Source: Treponema sp.
GTDB lineage: Bacteria > Spirochaetota > Spirochaetia > Treponematales > Breznakiellaceae
Assembly (NCBI GenBank): GCA_031266095.1
Contig: JAISBR010000173.1
Coordinates: 1-23,821 of the forward strand
Direction of reading: 5' to 3'
Length of the DNA: 23,821 bases
The notes under the pieces were generated by a model, which worked only from the letters and a program-made list of their open reading frames with translations, was not told the DNA's origin and did not search any database. The position numbers and the translations under genes are program-made. Positions 23,481-23,821 of this stretch are shown here, one piece after another; positions within the stretch are counted from its first letter, which is position 1; every line of letters starts with the position of its first letter.

Positions 23481-23821
23481 TTATTCCCTCCCCCGAACAG
23501 CGGCCCCATGGTAACGTACCCCGCTTCCCTCAGCATGTCGGCAAGCTCTCTCCAGCCCCGGACCGTTACCGCCAGCCCGCCCAAAGGCTGTACCTCGGCA
23601 AGGAACTGTCTCTGCTCCGGGGAGAGACGGCCTCCCGGGGCCTTCACCTCCACGGCCAGGAACCGGCCCCCGGGGAGTATGCCCTCGATGTCGCTGCTCC
23701 CCACCTTCCCGAACCGGATAAACCGCCCCGGAGCGATACGGACGGCCCCGGTTGAATTGCGCCAGTGGTAAATCCCGGCCTTTTCCAGATACCGGAGGCA
23801 CCCGGCCAGTACCGCGGATTC
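23477..23821 (-). CDS. VRR-NUC domain nuclease, N-terminus outside the window
   Basis: The frame is open to the window edge, so the start is missing, and 114 residues are visible. They form a nearly complete VRR-NUC (PD-(D/E)XK-type) nuclease of phages: E near the visible start (ESAVLAGCLRYLEK), then WRNSTGAVRI, GSSDIEGILPGGRFLAVEVK with the catalytic D and E-x-K, SPEQRQFLAEV, and GGLAVTVRG. Short stand-alone VRR-NUC proteins (about 100-130 residues) are common in phage replication or packaging regions and are thought to cut DNA junctions. An internal GTG (23704) is not a likely start because conserved residues lie upstream of it. Its stop overlaps the TTG start of the DUF3310 gene. Confidence 0.85.
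   Translation of the reverse strand, partial: ESAVLAGCLRYLEKAGIYHWRNSTGAVRIAPGRFIRFGKVGSSDIEGILPGGRFLAVEVKAPGGRLSPEQRQFLAEVQPLGGLAVTVRGWRELADMLREAGYVTMGPLFGGGNN

Noticed and set aside
22884..23771. Long plus-strand open frame of 295 codons
   Set aside because: It lies opposite the DUF3310, DUF5681 and VRR-NUC genes, whose motifs and coupled starts are clear. It has no ribosome binding site and no recognisable domain.
1..23821. CRISPR array
   Set aside because: No set of regularly spaced identical repeats was seen anywhere in the window.

Overview
The window looks like a chromosome segment of a Treponema-like spirochaete, possibly gut-associated, with moderate to high GC. This assignment is an inference. 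It rests on relaxed spirochaete-type lipoboxes (LISC, LAAC, YISC), an FMN-binding lipoprotein resembling the Treponema/Firmicutes 'membrane immunogen' family, a large dCache chemoreceptor, and a scrap of a beta-helix surface protein. The right end is the edge of a prophage or integrative element.

Bases 1-5240 lean towards sulfur metabolism. They hold the 3' end of an ABC permease, its SsuB/TauB-type ATPase, cysteine synthase and a small MBG-like lipoprotein, all on +. A lipoprotein form of SAM hydroxide adenosyltransferase follows on -, then a hydroxypyruvate-isomerase-type TIM barrel on + and a short probable oxidoreductase relic. Bases 5241-10230 are housekeeping and sensing genes: a chemoreceptor, a HAD phosphatase, CorA, and the tRNA t6A enzyme Sua5/YrdC.

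Bases 10270-12384 form a cysteine/methionine module. A trans-sulfuration PLP enzyme is followed by two translationally coupled Rrf2 regulators. The first has the three IscR cluster cysteines at the E. coli positions; the second has only one cysteine and looks more like CymR.

Bases 12388-17190 are a long minus-strand run. A polar amino-acid ABC transporter (binding protein, permease, ATPase) comes first. A His/Cys-rich small membrane protein follows 4 nt later, then a 27-codon relic where a zinc-binding protein gene (znuA) would be expected, then ZnuC, then a ZnuB permease fused to a lipobox-preceded extracytoplasmic domain. The fused ZnuB together with the apparent lack of znuA is the most unusual biology in the window. 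Bases 17381-20598 are an operon of an FMN-binding lipoprotein and a hybrid histidine kinase with a dCache sensor.

Bases 20770-22133 are a scrap zone: a frameshifted, 3'-truncated IS5-type transposase, a beta-helix surface-protein fragment, an ISAs1-type transposase fragment on the other strand, and the 3' half of a tRNA-Met(CAU). The orientation of the tRNA half fits the left attachment site of an element extending to the right. Consistent with this, 22344-23821 has a strong terminator followed by minus-strand phage-type genes (unknown, DUF5681, DUF3310, VRR-NUC nuclease, the last running off the window). All assignments come from reading the sequence; no database search was run.
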